This document shows, piece after piece, positions 46,272 through 57,770 of a DNA stretch of 64,000 nt; position 1 is the first letter of the stretch, and each line of letters starts with the position of its first letter. Below the pieces are notes generated by a model. That model searched no databases. It was given only the letters and a program-made list of their open reading frames with translations, and was not told where the DNA came from. The DNA is from Fomes fomentarius (lineage: Eukaryota; Basidiomycota; Agaricomycetes; Polyporales; Polyporaceae), in contig JABYQN010000008.1 in the NCBI GenBank assembly GCA_022606135.1, positions 434,001-498,000 of the forward strand, read 5' to 3'. The translations under genes were made by a program, and so were the position numbers.

Positions 46272-47547
46272 TTACACGTCCGCGATAGCACCCGATTCTC
46301 CCGCCCGAATCTTCTCCAGTCCTTCGATAAGGGGAATGTTAATTCCGTCTCGACGGAGGTTCAGATTCCGCGAATCTTTGGGGAGCAGAGGCACAAGACG
46401 CGTCTTCTGATATTCGCGGCCCTTGGTTCCGAAGTATCTGCCGGACTCGAAGCACCAGCAGTGATTCCCGCGGGGCCAGTTCGCGAGGTGCGTGATGTAC
46501 TCCTGGACCTGTGCGTCGACCTCGGGGCCCCACGAAGGCACATCTTTGCAGGCGGTCATGAAGCGCCCCTGCACTTCCTTGTGGTACTTCACCGCCCACT
46601 GCATGGCGCTGTCGAAGTCGCACGAATACTGGTGCATCACAACCGTGAGGATGTTATACTGGATGTCGCCCGTCGCATGCTCCTTGTTGTAAGAAGCGAG
46701 GTCGTTGTCAAGGAGCACGAGGTCCGTCGCAAGGCACCTGAGCTCGTCGAGGATGGGGTGGTGATACGCCTCGTCAGGGAGCGCGAGATGCAGCTCGCCA
46801 ACGAAAAAGCATGGGATCACGCCAGAGTTGTGCCGGCGACACTCGAAGTAAGTGTCAGTGGTATGGATCCTCTGGCTATCTCGGTCATCTGCTTGCCCGA
46901 TCACAGACAGCAGATAGGCTGTGCATGTCTCGACAAAATGGTTGGCTGCCTCAGGTGTCGCTACGTTGCGAGCCCGAGTCCAAAACCTGAGCATATGGAG
47001 CTTGAGGGGGTATGCGCAGCATAAAGAACATGATATCACTGACTGTCTAGTCATTTCTCCAAGCACCATCTCCCCTTCGGGTCGGACCTTCTCGGGGTGG
47101 TGTAAAACATCGATGACAACGTCGATGATCTCGCTGACTACCGGCGCGTGTTTATGGTCGGTATACTCGTCAACGAGGAAGAGGACTATCATGAGGTCGA
47201 CACCGATACGCAAACCCTCTAACGAATAATGATTAGATTGTCCCTTCAACTGAGATAGTGACGGATGACACACCGCGAGATGCATCCGGATACACCAGCG
47301 ATGCCAGACGCCCGAAGTCACACTTGTCGAAGGCGTACTGCGCCTCGGGAGTAAGCATCTGGAAGGACTTGAACCATGCGTCTGCTTCAGGAGTGACCAC
47401 CTCGTAGTATGGATGAATGTTGCGTGGCCATGGCCAGGTCTCCATGGTGTCGGGGATGTAGAGGTACTTCTGTCCACCGTGTTTCTCGGTTTCGAGCGCG
47501 AGGGACTTCTCCGAGTGGAAGGTAGGAGCTGAGGTGGACACCGGCAT
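46272..47547 (-). CDS. Sesquiterpene synthase 1 (class I terpene cyclase)
   Basis: A 387-aa protein in three exons: 47274-47547, 47044-47218 and 46272-46986. The Asp-rich metal motif DEYTD is at residues 108-112 (LFLVDEYTD), the NSE motif NDLASYNKE is at 244-252, and GRYFGTKGREYQKTRL supplies the C-terminal Arg-Tyr pair. WPWPR near residue 50 is typical of the family. The DEY(S/T)D variant and the overall sequence fit the basidiomycete clade that includes the 1,11-cyclising delta6-protoilludene synthases, so conversion of farnesyl diphosphate to a humulyl-derived sesquiterpene is likely; the exact product is not readable. It is closely related to the gene at 57771, with identical intron phases. 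No P450 is adjacent in this window. Confidence 0.92.
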
Positions 47548-48261
47548 GAGAAAAATGTGAGGGGAAAGAGAGAGATTCGGACTTGAGCAGGCGATGGTGC
47601 TAGGCCGTGGAGTATGACTGATTCGACCAGTCGTTTTATACTCAACTATTTCTTGGGCGGCGAAAGTCGTTCTGACTTCCACGATTGGAATGATCCCTAA
47701 GTGTGGAGGAGCTACTGTCATGTTCGGCGTTCAGTCGGCTGGACACGGCAGACATCTGTGTCATATAGTCAGTGCGATTACGAAATCGTGGTCGCGTCTG
47801 TGTACAATAAATCATGGCCGCGCCAAATTACGGTGGTTCGTTCGCGATCGGCCTGGCAGGAAGACGGGTCTGCTATGTGGTCGCACTTTTGTCAACTTTT
47901 TGAGTCGTAAGTAGTGTATGGGAGTGCTGTTTGTGCGTAGTTTATGTCAGCCTCGGTCCCGAGCGTTAAGAGCGAATGTTACCTAACCGACAAACGCTCC
48001 CAACGGAGAAATGAGTGGGTTCTCGACAAGAGCTAGCGCTTTGCGGCGGCTTCGCTCAGGCGGCACCCAGTTATCTTCTACGCTTGCGTGCGCTATCCGA
48101 TACCAGAGACATCGAAGACGATTGAGCGATCGTGTAGCATTCCTCGTAGCATTCATGCGGTCGGTCCACAGAAAGCCGATGTCACCGTGACTTCCATTGG
48201 AAACCATTACATGCTACTATGAGCGCACGCCCTCGTCTTTACTCAGCTTCTACACCACATA
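47548..48261. other. Intergenic, no gene recognised
   Basis: Upstream region of sesquiterpene synthase 1 and 3' flank of the DUF6534 gene; no coding motif found. Confidence 0.4.
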
Positions 48262-50494
48262 TCACTCAAGATACGTGATTATGATTATCTGTTGAGATGC
48301 GTACGACCCATGTCTGACTCCCACGTGCGATCGTTCTGTTTCTGTTGGTAGAGGTTGCAGTGACGTGCATTGCGCGAGTAGCGCTTCGAATTCAAAAGAT
48401 GCGCTTGCCTTGGTGATATCTCTAGATCGGCGGAGGTCTTGGCTGCTGGCGTGCGTATTCGGCACCGATTGAAGCTCGAGCTGGAGCTCAAGGGGCCCGG
48501 AATTGCCTCTAGCGTCCTTTAGAGATTGCCTTGAGTTGAGTCTGTGTGGCGCGGAAATGAGAGATTAGTAGATGCAGTATTCGCGGCGCCGGCTGGATAC
48601 GTACACAGCGAGTACTGAGTTCGTGTACGCTGAGGACGTCTGTGGGTCAGAAGACGACGGGCAATGGGGAATAGCAATAGGGAGCATGACTCACATCTAA
48701 TGGCAATGACCTCGAGGGAGATCCAGATCATGGTGTCCGGACGAGCCAGCGCCTGTACGCAGTAGGTCACTTAACTGTGGTCGAGATCCTAGCTTTCATT
48801 TGACTCACAAAGACCAGTGCCAACGTGTTGAAGATCCTAAACATACCAAAGTAGAATTACCAAGCAGCTCTATGAAGCTTTTCGTGAGCCCAAGGCTTAC
48901 CCTGTAAGTAAACCTACGCAAAGATGTGAATCGACTCCAGCGTATACGGTACAAAATTAGCCGTCCTCGTACCTGTATTGATAGTGTACACGATCAACGT
49001 GTTCAGCAGCGTGTCCGTCCTGGTACATATCAGCTTGAGGTCCAGGGAATGCTATAAATACACGACGTACTGTACGAACCCAGTGCGGCTACGTCTTAGA
49101 GTGATGATGAGGACGCTCGCCGTGAGGCAATCAGACGCTATGGCAGCACCACAAGCCGCCGAATCGATCCACTGTAGAACAGCGGAGGGTGAGGTCAGGT
49201 GAGTCGCAATGAATTGTCATAAAGTCCGCACATAGAAGCGCTTGTACTGCGAGAAGGCATGGAACTCGAATCTGACGACGATCTCAGTATCACGCTAGGG
49301 GCCAGTGTAGGAATAGGGCGTACGCAATCACTGTGCCCGCTGATAAGTGGAGATGAGCTGCGAAGCTCAACGACGCTGTGATCGGACTCACTGATGGCGA
49401 ATCCTGAGTAGGCCCATGATAGTTGATGAATTGAGGATGGCCCTTACGGTCTAGCTGGATGAGCACTCACCGAATGTTGTGAGTGCTAAGAGTACCTGGC
49501 ATACATAGGTATCAACGAAGGTCAACCAACAAGAATCACAAGCTTACGGAGCACGTCACTAGTATACGATGCTTCTTGCTGACTGATTGCTAAATGAGTA
49601 TGGACATAGTAACTTCGGGAGGATCACTGCGGCGCACTGATGTATACACGACGAGCAAAGAAACTAGACCAGCCTCAGTATGCTCCTTTCATCGCCAATG
49701 GAATCACCTACGATTGACATATGAGTACAGCGAGACCCTATTATAAGAATCATGATTCCGTCCAGAAATACGTCTAGACCCGATGTACTCACTGCTAACA
49801 GCGGTAAAATCTGCGAGGTGCCGGAGTGAGAACAACACGAAAATACAGACAGGCACAAATCTGCACCTGTATGGACCTGGATTGCGAGTACCCGACTAGC
49901 TATGAGTCGACGCGGTGTGAATAAGTCAAGTGACTGACCAGATACCGCGGAGAAGAGCAAGAGGTTTGAAGTAATTGGTGACCAGGTACGCATAGCTATG
50001 CCCAATCTAATGGATCGCGTCGCTCGTTGGCAGAAGGGATGGACATACCAGGCATGCATGCATACAATGTTGTGCACAGTGTCCAAAACGCTGGTACGAC
50101 GAGAAGTCAGCCTTGACTGGATGTAGAGAGACATGACAACTCACACAACACACAACACCTAGTTGCCATGCATTGGTCAGTTCCCGCCAGCATAGTGATC
50201 TACCGTCGGCCCAACGCACGAAACATTTGTTCACGAGATGGTCGTCAGCGTAAACACGGACATAACGGTATGCTTGATGGATCAGGACTCCATAAGATCT
50301 GCGTAGCACTGAGTATCAGCGTCGCTCAAGCCTGAGGGACATTCCACACATGACAATCGAAGAACTCACATGAGGCCGGCGAAGCATCCCAACAATAGCG
50401 CACCGTACGTGTCGTCCAAGGCTGGAAGGCTGGGCAAGAGAGTGGAGGGAGGGGGATTACCCACTAGTATGTTGCTCTTAGCGAAGGGGGGCAT
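48262..50494 (-). CDS. DUF6534 integral membrane protein, copy a
   Basis: Multi-exon gene. Exon 1 starts at 50494 (MPPFAKSNILVG) and reaches DTYGALLLGCFAGL. Later exons give SYGVLIHQAYRYVRVYADDHL; a 14-nt micro-exon (50145-50158); VLDTVHNIVCMHA; YAYLVTNYFKPLALLRGIW; RVLAIQVHTGADLCLSVF; WIDSAACGAAIASDCLTASV, then SRTG; TDTLLNTLIVYTINTGLLTG; IFNTLALVF; ALARPDTMIWISLEVIAIR; and SYTNSVLAVLNSRQSLKDARG. This order is the DUF6534 pattern of agaricomycete seven-helix-like proteins of unknown role. The cytosolic tail runs to the stop at 48262. The exons between 49260 and 49790 are not fully resolved. Its start-to-start distance from sesquiterpene synthase 1 is about 2.9 kb, both on the - strand. Confidence 0.75.
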
Positions 50495-51429
50495 GGCTTG
50501 GTGGACTAGGGCAGGACCAAGGCGGGTACTTATATGAAGGATATGAGGAATACGATCAACCATTCCTCCTGTACAGGGAAGGCCGCGAAGGTTCCCGTCG
50601 AGGGAAACTAATACGGTCATAAGGTGCGATGGTGCGGAGGAAGCAGGTGCGCCGTCAGCTTCTCATATTAGGGCGAACGGGGGAGCATATGCATTTGTGA
50701 ATCACGAACGTCTGTCACTTACGTCGAGAGTGGATCGTTGGGCTATACAAGCGTGGTCTTGCGAACCACACTTGACTGGCTTCAGTTCCACGTCCGACAT
50801 AGACTTCTGCTTCTTGCTTGGAAGGGTTTCGGATCTTGATGGAGTGTGGTTGAGTCTCACACGGAGTTCACCGTCCGAGAGCATCTCAGGCATCGCTTAA
50901 CGAGTATTCTCTATAAGAACGATTATGACTGACGTTTAGATCATGATTGTGGTGAACAAGCACATGGGGCGGACAGAAGCATTCATACATACCGTCCATC
51001 ATTCGTTCTTGCCGATCATTCAGGTTCCAGGCTCTTATTCCAGGAACGTATAGATCTACACGCTGCAATGTGGTGTTCGGATGTTCGAAGTCATCAGACA
51101 GTAGTAGCATCAGACTCACTCCACACAGGGCGCAATAGTACTCCCCACTTCCTTCACTACAATTCATGCTCACGGAGTCAATATTTTCACAGAAACTTTC
51201 ACGATGTATAGGCAATTTGATAGAATGCCATGCGTGTAGACGATCATGTTGCATTCCGGAGAAAGCAGGAGCAATGTCTGTGGTATGACAGATCCAAGGC
51301 GAGTATATCGAACTCACAAGGTTGGTCATCAGTCATGGTTGCGGGTGTCGGATGTCGGGGGTGTCTAGATAGAATGCACATGATATACTGAGGCCAAGCC
51401 AGGATACAACTCACTACGAAGTCGACCAT
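50495..51429. other. Intergenic with a possible small F-box-like fragment
   Basis: On the - strand, 50886-51167 encodes 93 residues beginning MNCSEGSGEYYCALCGVSL, with the C-x2-C pattern and IRAWNLNDRQERM. These recall the N-terminus of some basidiomycete F-box proteins (YCALCG). No continuation with LRRs was found, so this is a relic or a very short gene; I do not promote it to a gene call. Confidence 0.3.
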
Positions 51430-52398
51430 CTAGTACCCTGCTGCACCAGGCGCAGCATCTCCCTCACGCTTCAGACGAAGTAGTACCTCCTTGAAGCGAG
51501 TGAGATCGGTCGAGTTCGGGCCAGTGCGGGCAATGGTCTTGCTCTGCGAGTTCTGAAGCTCAAGGATGTCGCAGATCCGCTGCCAAGTGGTGCCCTGAGA
51601 CAGCGACGTGGAGAGGTCGGCAAGCAACTGCTCTTCGTGCTCCCTGAATGTGTGCAGCACAGGATACATGCGTCAGCGAATGGTACAGTGCTTGACAGAT
51701 ATACGCACTTGTTTTCCCGGATTATGCGCTCCTTCTTTGCAGCATACTCCTCGTAGAACTGATCGATGGCGCGCTCCGCCTTGCCAATGGTTTCTTGTCG
51801 CTTGGCTCTTGAGGCCTCATCGCGCGCCTTGATGTCCGCAGCCTGCTGCTCCCGCCATTGTCTGAATACCTCCTCAGATAAATGCTATCATGAAGTTGCC
51901 ACTAAGACATACCTGATAACTTCGGGCTCGTCCTCCTCGAGTGGTTGGTTCAGGATGGGTGTAGACGAGTATGCGGGCTGAGGTGCAAAAGTGGGAGTAG
52001 TACCAAAGAGAGGTTGCGGTGGGGGAGGTGCTGTTTGCTGCCGGTTGTCTCAGGATCTCAGTGATATGACAGTGACGGTTGATGCTCACCTGCGGCACCT
52101 CAATATCCGGGAACTCGCTCTCGAACTTCTCGATCTCATCGTCTCCGGTGACCTTCACTTCCGTCGCGCGCTGTGGAGGAGTGCTGAAGTCGTCGAATGA
52201 GAAGCTGCCTGAGCTGCTCAATGGGGGGGCGATAGGTGGTGCAGAGATGTCGCCGGAGCCGTCTAGGGATATTTCGGGGAAGGCAGAGGCAGCGAGGTCG
52301 AAGTCGATGTCGCCACCGGCAGTCGCGTATGTGCCGCCAGTGGGGGTGCCAAACTCCTCCCCAAGTACATCGCTCTCGCGCTGCAAAAAGTCGCTCAT
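51430..52398 (-). CDS. CLC1: Clathrin light chain
   Basis: A 266-aa protein in four exons: 52090-52398, 51913-52037, 51709-51861 and 51430-51643. It starts MSDFLQRESDVLGEEFG, the conserved light-chain N-terminus. An acidic, unstructured segment with FPDIEVPQ and NQPLEEDEPEVIRQWREQQ follows. Then comes the long basic/acidic heavy-chain-binding helix (AERAIDQFYEEYAAKKERIIRENK, then EHEEQLLADL). The C-terminal segment has TTWQRICDILELQNSQSKT, TRTGPNSTDLTRFKE-like sequence and LLRLKREGDAAPGA. It regulates clathrin coat assembly in endocytosis and trans-Golgi sorting. Upstream in-frame ATGs (to 52563) would add a low-complexity extension; MSDF is the family start. Confidence 0.93.
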
Positions 52399-53005
52399 CG
52401 TTGTCGTCGATGTCGTCGTAGAATTGTTGGCGTTGGCACTGGCAGCGGGCACAGTTCGCGACGCGCCCGCTCGCGTGGCGGGTGTCCAAATAGGCCCAAG
52501 CATGCGATGAGCGCCCACTGCTGCCTCATTGGCGCCCGCCCTCCACTCAGCGGGGCGAACCAACTGTTACTAGGTCGTCGCTGTTCTTCATGCTCTCGAC
52601 ACCGTCTCCCTCCCTTTGGTCATTACTTAGCACGATGTACTCAACCTCATCGTATGCCACCTAGGAAATGTGGTCCAATCTCTCAATGATCCCGGTTTGT
52701 GTTCGCTTTGGCCTCGCATGATTGTACGAAGGTCTGCGCTCGACCGTTCTCCATTCTCCCCTCGCCCTGGCGCAGGCCTGCGCAACGTCCAAGAGCCACT
52801 GACCACCAGAAGTAAGGCGCTGCACGCTGTTGAGAGTAATCGGAACAAGCGTTCACTAGGCCTGTGGAGTGGCAGCTATTGTACGTATGTTATTGTTCTC
52901 TGCCTCGAGCTTTGCCGGATGTCCAGCCATTCTTCCTCCAACATAAAGGCCCGAAAACACGCCCAGTAAGTCTGCCTTTTCCTCTTTGACCCTTTTACGA
53001 CCATC
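52399..53005. promoter_or_regulatory. Divergent upstream region of clathrin light chain and the LRR gene
   Basis: 607 bp between two divergent starts. A 100-codon + strand frame at 52670-52969 has no motif and is regarded as non-coding. Confidence 0.4.
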
Positions 53006-54795
53006 ATGAGCTACCCTCCCTCCAACGACGACTCGAAGTACACCTGGGATCGCCACCCGCAACGGCGACCACCTCCTGCTGTCACCATTCCCCCTCCGTC
53101 GCCTCCAAATCACAGTCCCGGCAGCCCATTACAGTCCTATCGATCCTCAGACCGCCCTCACCCTCACCACGCCCGCTCCCAGTCGGAGTGGACAAATACC
53201 CTCACCGTGCAGTCGTACACAAAAAATCCCGACCCCGAGGCCGGGAAACAGCCGACCACACCCCAACCCTCCCGCTTCCGCGAACGTTTCACCAAATACT
53301 TCTTCGACCTCCGGATGCCTACGCAAGGTCGCGACCCGGAATGGGTTCCCATGAGTGAGCCACCACTACAGCAGTGGCCGCCGTTGGAGATTGAGAAGAA
53401 GCGGAGATGCCACCACTGTCAGGAAGAGAACGACCGCCGCAGGAAACTCATGGCAGTTCTCATTGTTATGATCGTGGTCTTGCTCTTCTTCTTTGGCAAC
53501 ATCATCTTCCTCAATGTCCGCGTCGTGCGACTGTCTGCCTCGCGCTCTAGCTCACCGTCATCACCGTCGAACACAAGTGGTGTAAACACCTCCACGTCAA
53601 ATGGTCTGTCCGAGGACGCTCAACAGTGCCTGTCGCAGTACACGCTGAATGCGCCTTCGGATCCACAGGGGTATCCTTGCTCGACGTGCCTGGGGGTCCT
53701 CCAGAAGGTCCCGTCCAGCTTCTTTGAGACGGACCAGAGCGACGGGGAGCAGATCACGAACGCCATCCAGTTCTGTGGTCTCCGGAGTATCTTCGAGACC
53801 TCGAGCGGTGACGGGCAGCGTGGTTTGTCGAATGCTGGGTGGGCACAGGATGTTCGTTTTTGCGCGTGGCAAGGTGTTCGGTGCAATGGGTTTGGACGTG
53901 TTGCATCAATGTGAGTACTCATATGACCTCAATGTTGGCGTTCGCTCACATCAGTACTCGGCACAGACGATTGTCCTTCCCGGCAGTACCTGCGAAAATC
54001 CCAGACGAAGTCACCGCGCTGACCGGCCTTACAAACCTCCAGATCATCGGCGACACAAATATACCCGGTGAGTAACGTACTTGGTACTGCATTCTGTCGT
54101 CGTCGTCTGACTCTGAACGGATAGCCGGTGACTTCCCTGCTTCATTCAATTCGCTCACGGGTCTCACAACTCTACATCTCGAATCTACTGCGCTCAACTC
54201 TCCCGCCTTCACACTACTCAGTTCATTGGGGAATCTCACTACACTCACGCTTGTCAAGAACGCGAAGATGACTGGTGACATGACTTCGGGGATTGCCTCG
54301 CTTTCTCTTGCGAACCTGTACGTCGAAGCCTCGGAAATAGCTGTCTCCTCCAGACTGATTATTGTTCAGGGTGATCAACGGGCAGTTACTACAAGCGAAC
54401 CCAGTATCCGCCCTCCTCTCTGGTCGTGGTGGTCGTTCTCTCAAGACTATGTACGCCTCTCTCCACTCCCTCGCACGATCTGTGATCTGTGTTGCTGACA
54501 TTCCGCCCACAGTGACCTATCATCTACATCCCTCTCCGGCAGCCTACCCTCGGACCTCTCAGGCTTCAGCTCGCTCGTCGAGCTCCACCTCGACAACAAC
54601 GCTCTCACGAACCCGCTCCCCGCCCAGTTCCCCGCCAACCTGCAATCGCTCACGCTGACGAACAACTCGCAACTTGCCGGGCAGGTGTCGTCGGGCACGT
54701 CGTTCTGCGCCCTCGGGCAGCTCAAGACGTGTGACGTGCGCGGCTCAGAACTCAGCTCGGGGGGACAGGGGTGTGGCGTGTGTCAGTTCTCATGA
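53006..54795 (+). CDS. Single-pass membrane protein with extracellular leucine-rich repeats
   Basis: A 524-aa protein in five exons: 53006-53910, 53955-54067, 54125-54317, 54370-54450 and 54513-54795. Residues 1-148 are Pro/His/Ser-rich and presumably cytosolic, with a CHHC motif at 135-138. One transmembrane helix spans about 149-171 (VLIVMIVVLLFFFGNIIFLNV), giving a type II-like topology. A Ser/Thr stalk leads to a cysteine-bearing region (CLSQYTLN, YPCSTCLGVLQKVP, FCAWQGVRCNGFGR). The last resembles the LRR N-cap of plant-type LRR proteins (W.GV.C). LRRs follow: ALTGLT..LQIIGDTNIPG, SLTGLTTLHLESTAL, SLGNLTTLTLVKNAKMTG, LSSTSLSGSLPSDLSGF and LVELHLDNNAL. It ends with a C-cap (CDVRGSEL...CGVCQFS). 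Probably a surface recognition or wall protein. Confidence 0.85.
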
Positions 54796-55399
54796 CGCAG
54801 GTCGTCATTTGGCTGAAGTATTCTGTTTTCTTTCCATCTTTCCATCTTTCCACAGTTATCAAGATGGTGGCCGTCTCATCTACCACACATACTCACATAG
54901 ATCCTATCTCATGCTACGGACTCAAAACTCACGACACTGATCACGACATTCCTTTGTATCGTTATGCGCGATGTCTCGTCCCGCCGCTACCTTCATTCAG
55001 CTATAGTATAATGCTACCCCATCCTACTACGTACATTCGTTTTCCGTATCGCGTTTGTAGCCATAGTCGCTCTCTTCTCGGACTGTATTTAGCTTAATGT
55101 ACTCCAATCGAGGTAATGGTTGTACTACTCTCAGTGGGTCATTCCTCGTCGCACGTTGTAGCGCGCCGTTCCTGTGCTTCCCTTGCCACATCATCACTGC
55201 GAGTGTCACCATTTCAATGCAGTGGCACAAAGCTAAACTTGCGAACAACTTCTGTATTATTTGGAGGAGTACTGGACCGTCGTAAGATCACTTACCCTTC
55301 TCACCGAAGAGATCTTGACTATTCATCTGATGTATAATTTGCCAGACCTATGGGAGCAAGGCTCACTTCTGCGAGTATAAGGCTCACTTCTGCGAGTAT
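54796..55399. other. Intergenic with a 21-bp tandem duplication
   Basis: No gene recognised. The end of the stretch holds the tandem repeat at 55358-55399. Confidence 0.4.
55358..55399. repeat. 21-bp direct tandem repeat
   Basis: Two perfect copies of a 21-bp unit beginning aaggctcacttctgcgagta, followed by a degenerate third copy (gcggcccacttc...). The unit length is a multiple of three. Confidence 0.85.
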
Positions 55400-56700
55400 G
55401 CGGCCCACTTCGTATTCCGATCATGATCTGCATTACGTTAACAGCTCCATATGCTTACACGTCTTCCTGCCATCCAGCGGCTCAACTGGTGCATGGATAC
55501 TCCAGGCGATGCGGCGGTTCGCTTCTGCCAGCAACTCCTACTCTCCGCCGACTGCACATTGACATCGAACCGAGTGGCTCCTGCTCCGATGAGGATGGAG
55601 CGGCGGGGCGCTCGCATGCCTTATGGAACACGTCTGTGAGACTGCGCTCGCTTCCGTTGCTATCCACCTCACAGTGCCTCACCGTCCGTTCTCCGGTACG
55701 CATTCCAGCTGGAGTAAGTACATCAAGTTGTACGCCGCTTCACCCATATACCTTTGCGTATCTAAGCTTTCGAAAGGTTAATTCAACTGAAGCTCCGCCT
55801 GACCTATAACTGTAGCAACTGGCCGTCCGAGCGGTACACTCAATCACTGTTCAGCCTGGCGTCTCTGCCAGTCGCGCACTATTCAGGGGTGACGGGAACA
55901 TACTGATCGCCTTCTCTTCCCAAATTCCGCTCTCTCGCAATCACGCGTAAAAATGACCCGTCGCCAGATGCATGCACGCAACGTAGCATGACAGTTGTTG
56001 AACAGTTTCCGCCATTTCGATTTCCGGTCTCCGAGTTGACCCATCCGACTCGGACTCGCTCGCGAGGATTGAGCCACACTTTCGGAAACGCAACGTCACC
56101 AATGCATCCTTCGGCATGCTCGGGCTTCTAGTAATTACGACGGAGGACGGAGGACGCGGATATGGAGCAGATTGGCCGTGGCTGGAAACCCTCCGACCCT
56201 TGCTCCGTCCGACCCGCAGATGCGCCCACCTTCCGCTCACTCTACGCAGTTATCAGTCGCGCGGCGCTGCGGAGCCCACATCAGGACACTTCATATTAGC
56301 CATCTCATGGTGTCTGTCCACCCATGGCGGCTCGTGGCGCAAGAACATGGTTGTGATAGGTTGCCTTGAGGTTGCACTCCCCGAGCCCTCGGACGGTAGG
56401 TAAGATTAGTCCTCATCGGAGATGCAGGTGGGGTAGCAGGGGGCTCAGGCGCAGTTGTCGGAGGTATGGGGTACCGTGCGCCAGCTATTCCCTGCGCCCA
56501 GCTTGACTTGCAGCAGCCGAGATTGCATTGCGAAGAAAAGATTTAGCAGACAGTGCTGGCGGGCATTCGGTGAGTCGGCTTCTCTTGGCCGCCTGTTGAC
56601 AATTCCGACGACGCGAGCGACTCGTACTCAGGACGCTGAGAACGCATAGCATGGCACAATGGAGGTGGACCCTTCGTCGTCGTGATCATGTTTCCAATTG
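55400..56700 (+). pseudogene. Possible decayed F-box/LRR-like gene
   Basis: Fragments in shifting + strand frames resemble F-box/LRR proteins: PTLRRLHIDIEPSGSCSDED; HVCETALASVAIHLTV; ADWPWLETLRPLL; PTFRSLYAVISR; and HIRTLHISHLMV. The AxxWPxLxxL and cysteine/leucine spacing is reminiscent of the F-box gene at 44161 (AKSWPNLIELEI, LTTLATHCPHLQRLSL). Stops and frame changes separate the pieces and no splice chain was found. The position before terpene synthase 2 mirrors the intact F-box gene before terpene synthase 1. Support is from pattern only. Confidence 0.35.
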
Positions 56701-57770
56701 CCCCGACTCAGATGGCCACAGGTATGGCATCCTCACTTGTTCAAAGGGGTATCACTTGCATTCTCTGTCTTATATAATGATCTACTCTCCCGGGCCCCTC
56801 GATGTAACACAAGATTGTATCCGGCACAACCGCGTACGTGTCCAAGCTCCGTATACCGCAATACCTGAATTGCTGCGGCCAAGATCTGACATCGGACCAA
56901 AAATCCGCCCACCAACCGCGACTTCAATCGCGCTCAACTTGAAGGACTCGGATCCGCGGCCCAATCGTCTTTCCAGATGTGCATGGAATGTATGTCATTC
57001 GCTAGTGAAGCTCCCGAGATTGAACACAAATGCGGGCGCACATGCGGTCTGTCATACATGTACAAGCTTTTGGAGGCATGCAGGTTGTGGATGACTCGGA
57101 ATCCATGCATCGGCTTGGCTAGACTTCTGGAGGCGCTCGGCTAGTGGGTGACGATGCGGCCTAGAATGTCAAAGCGCGTGTATATGAGAGCAACGCGCCA
57201 TTTCAATGTTGCATTCCTCTGATCCGGGAACTATATCTCAGAAACCCGTGGTGCACCCTTACTCACTTGAACGCGGGGTGCAATTAAGGTGGCCTGCACT
57301 AGAATCTGATACTCATGCTTCCGGCACAAGGCCTGTGGTTAAAACTTCCTGGTCTCACATTGATATTGACGATGTTTAGATGTGCATCGCACTTTTGCCT
57401 ACTCAACATTGCGCAGTTTGTGTATTTGTAGACAAGCTATCGAACGCCGAGCTTGACACCAATCCGGCTAGCTCCCAAATTTGTAGAAGATCATCAAGTT
57501 CGGTTTCAGTGTCAGTGGCGCATCCAGCCCTAGCAAGTCCGAACGTCAGCCGACTCGATTCCAGTGCCATCCGGAACAGCATGCACTCCTACTCCGGAGT
57601 CAGGGCTCTATGGCTCAACCGGTACTAGTGTAGTATAAAACAGCCATGTCTGGGAACAGGCATAACCAACGCCGCCTAGGTCCTCGTCTCGCATCGTCCC
57701 CCTCTCATAACTTTTGCGCCCTTCACACGTTCTTCTTCATCCTCATTACTCTAATATTTGCCATATCACC
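56701..57770. other. Intergenic and terpene synthase 2 upstream region
   Basis: About 1 kb without a supported gene; short frames lack motifs. Confidence 0.4.

Noticed and set aside
46233..47024. 263-codon + strand frame
   Set aside because: Antisense to sesquiterpene synthase 1 and rich in shadow-typical Val/Arg/Glu.
55350..55562. 70-codon frame beginning MGARLTSASIRLTSASM
   Set aside because: Its repetitive start is only the 21-bp tandem repeat translated; nothing else supports coding.
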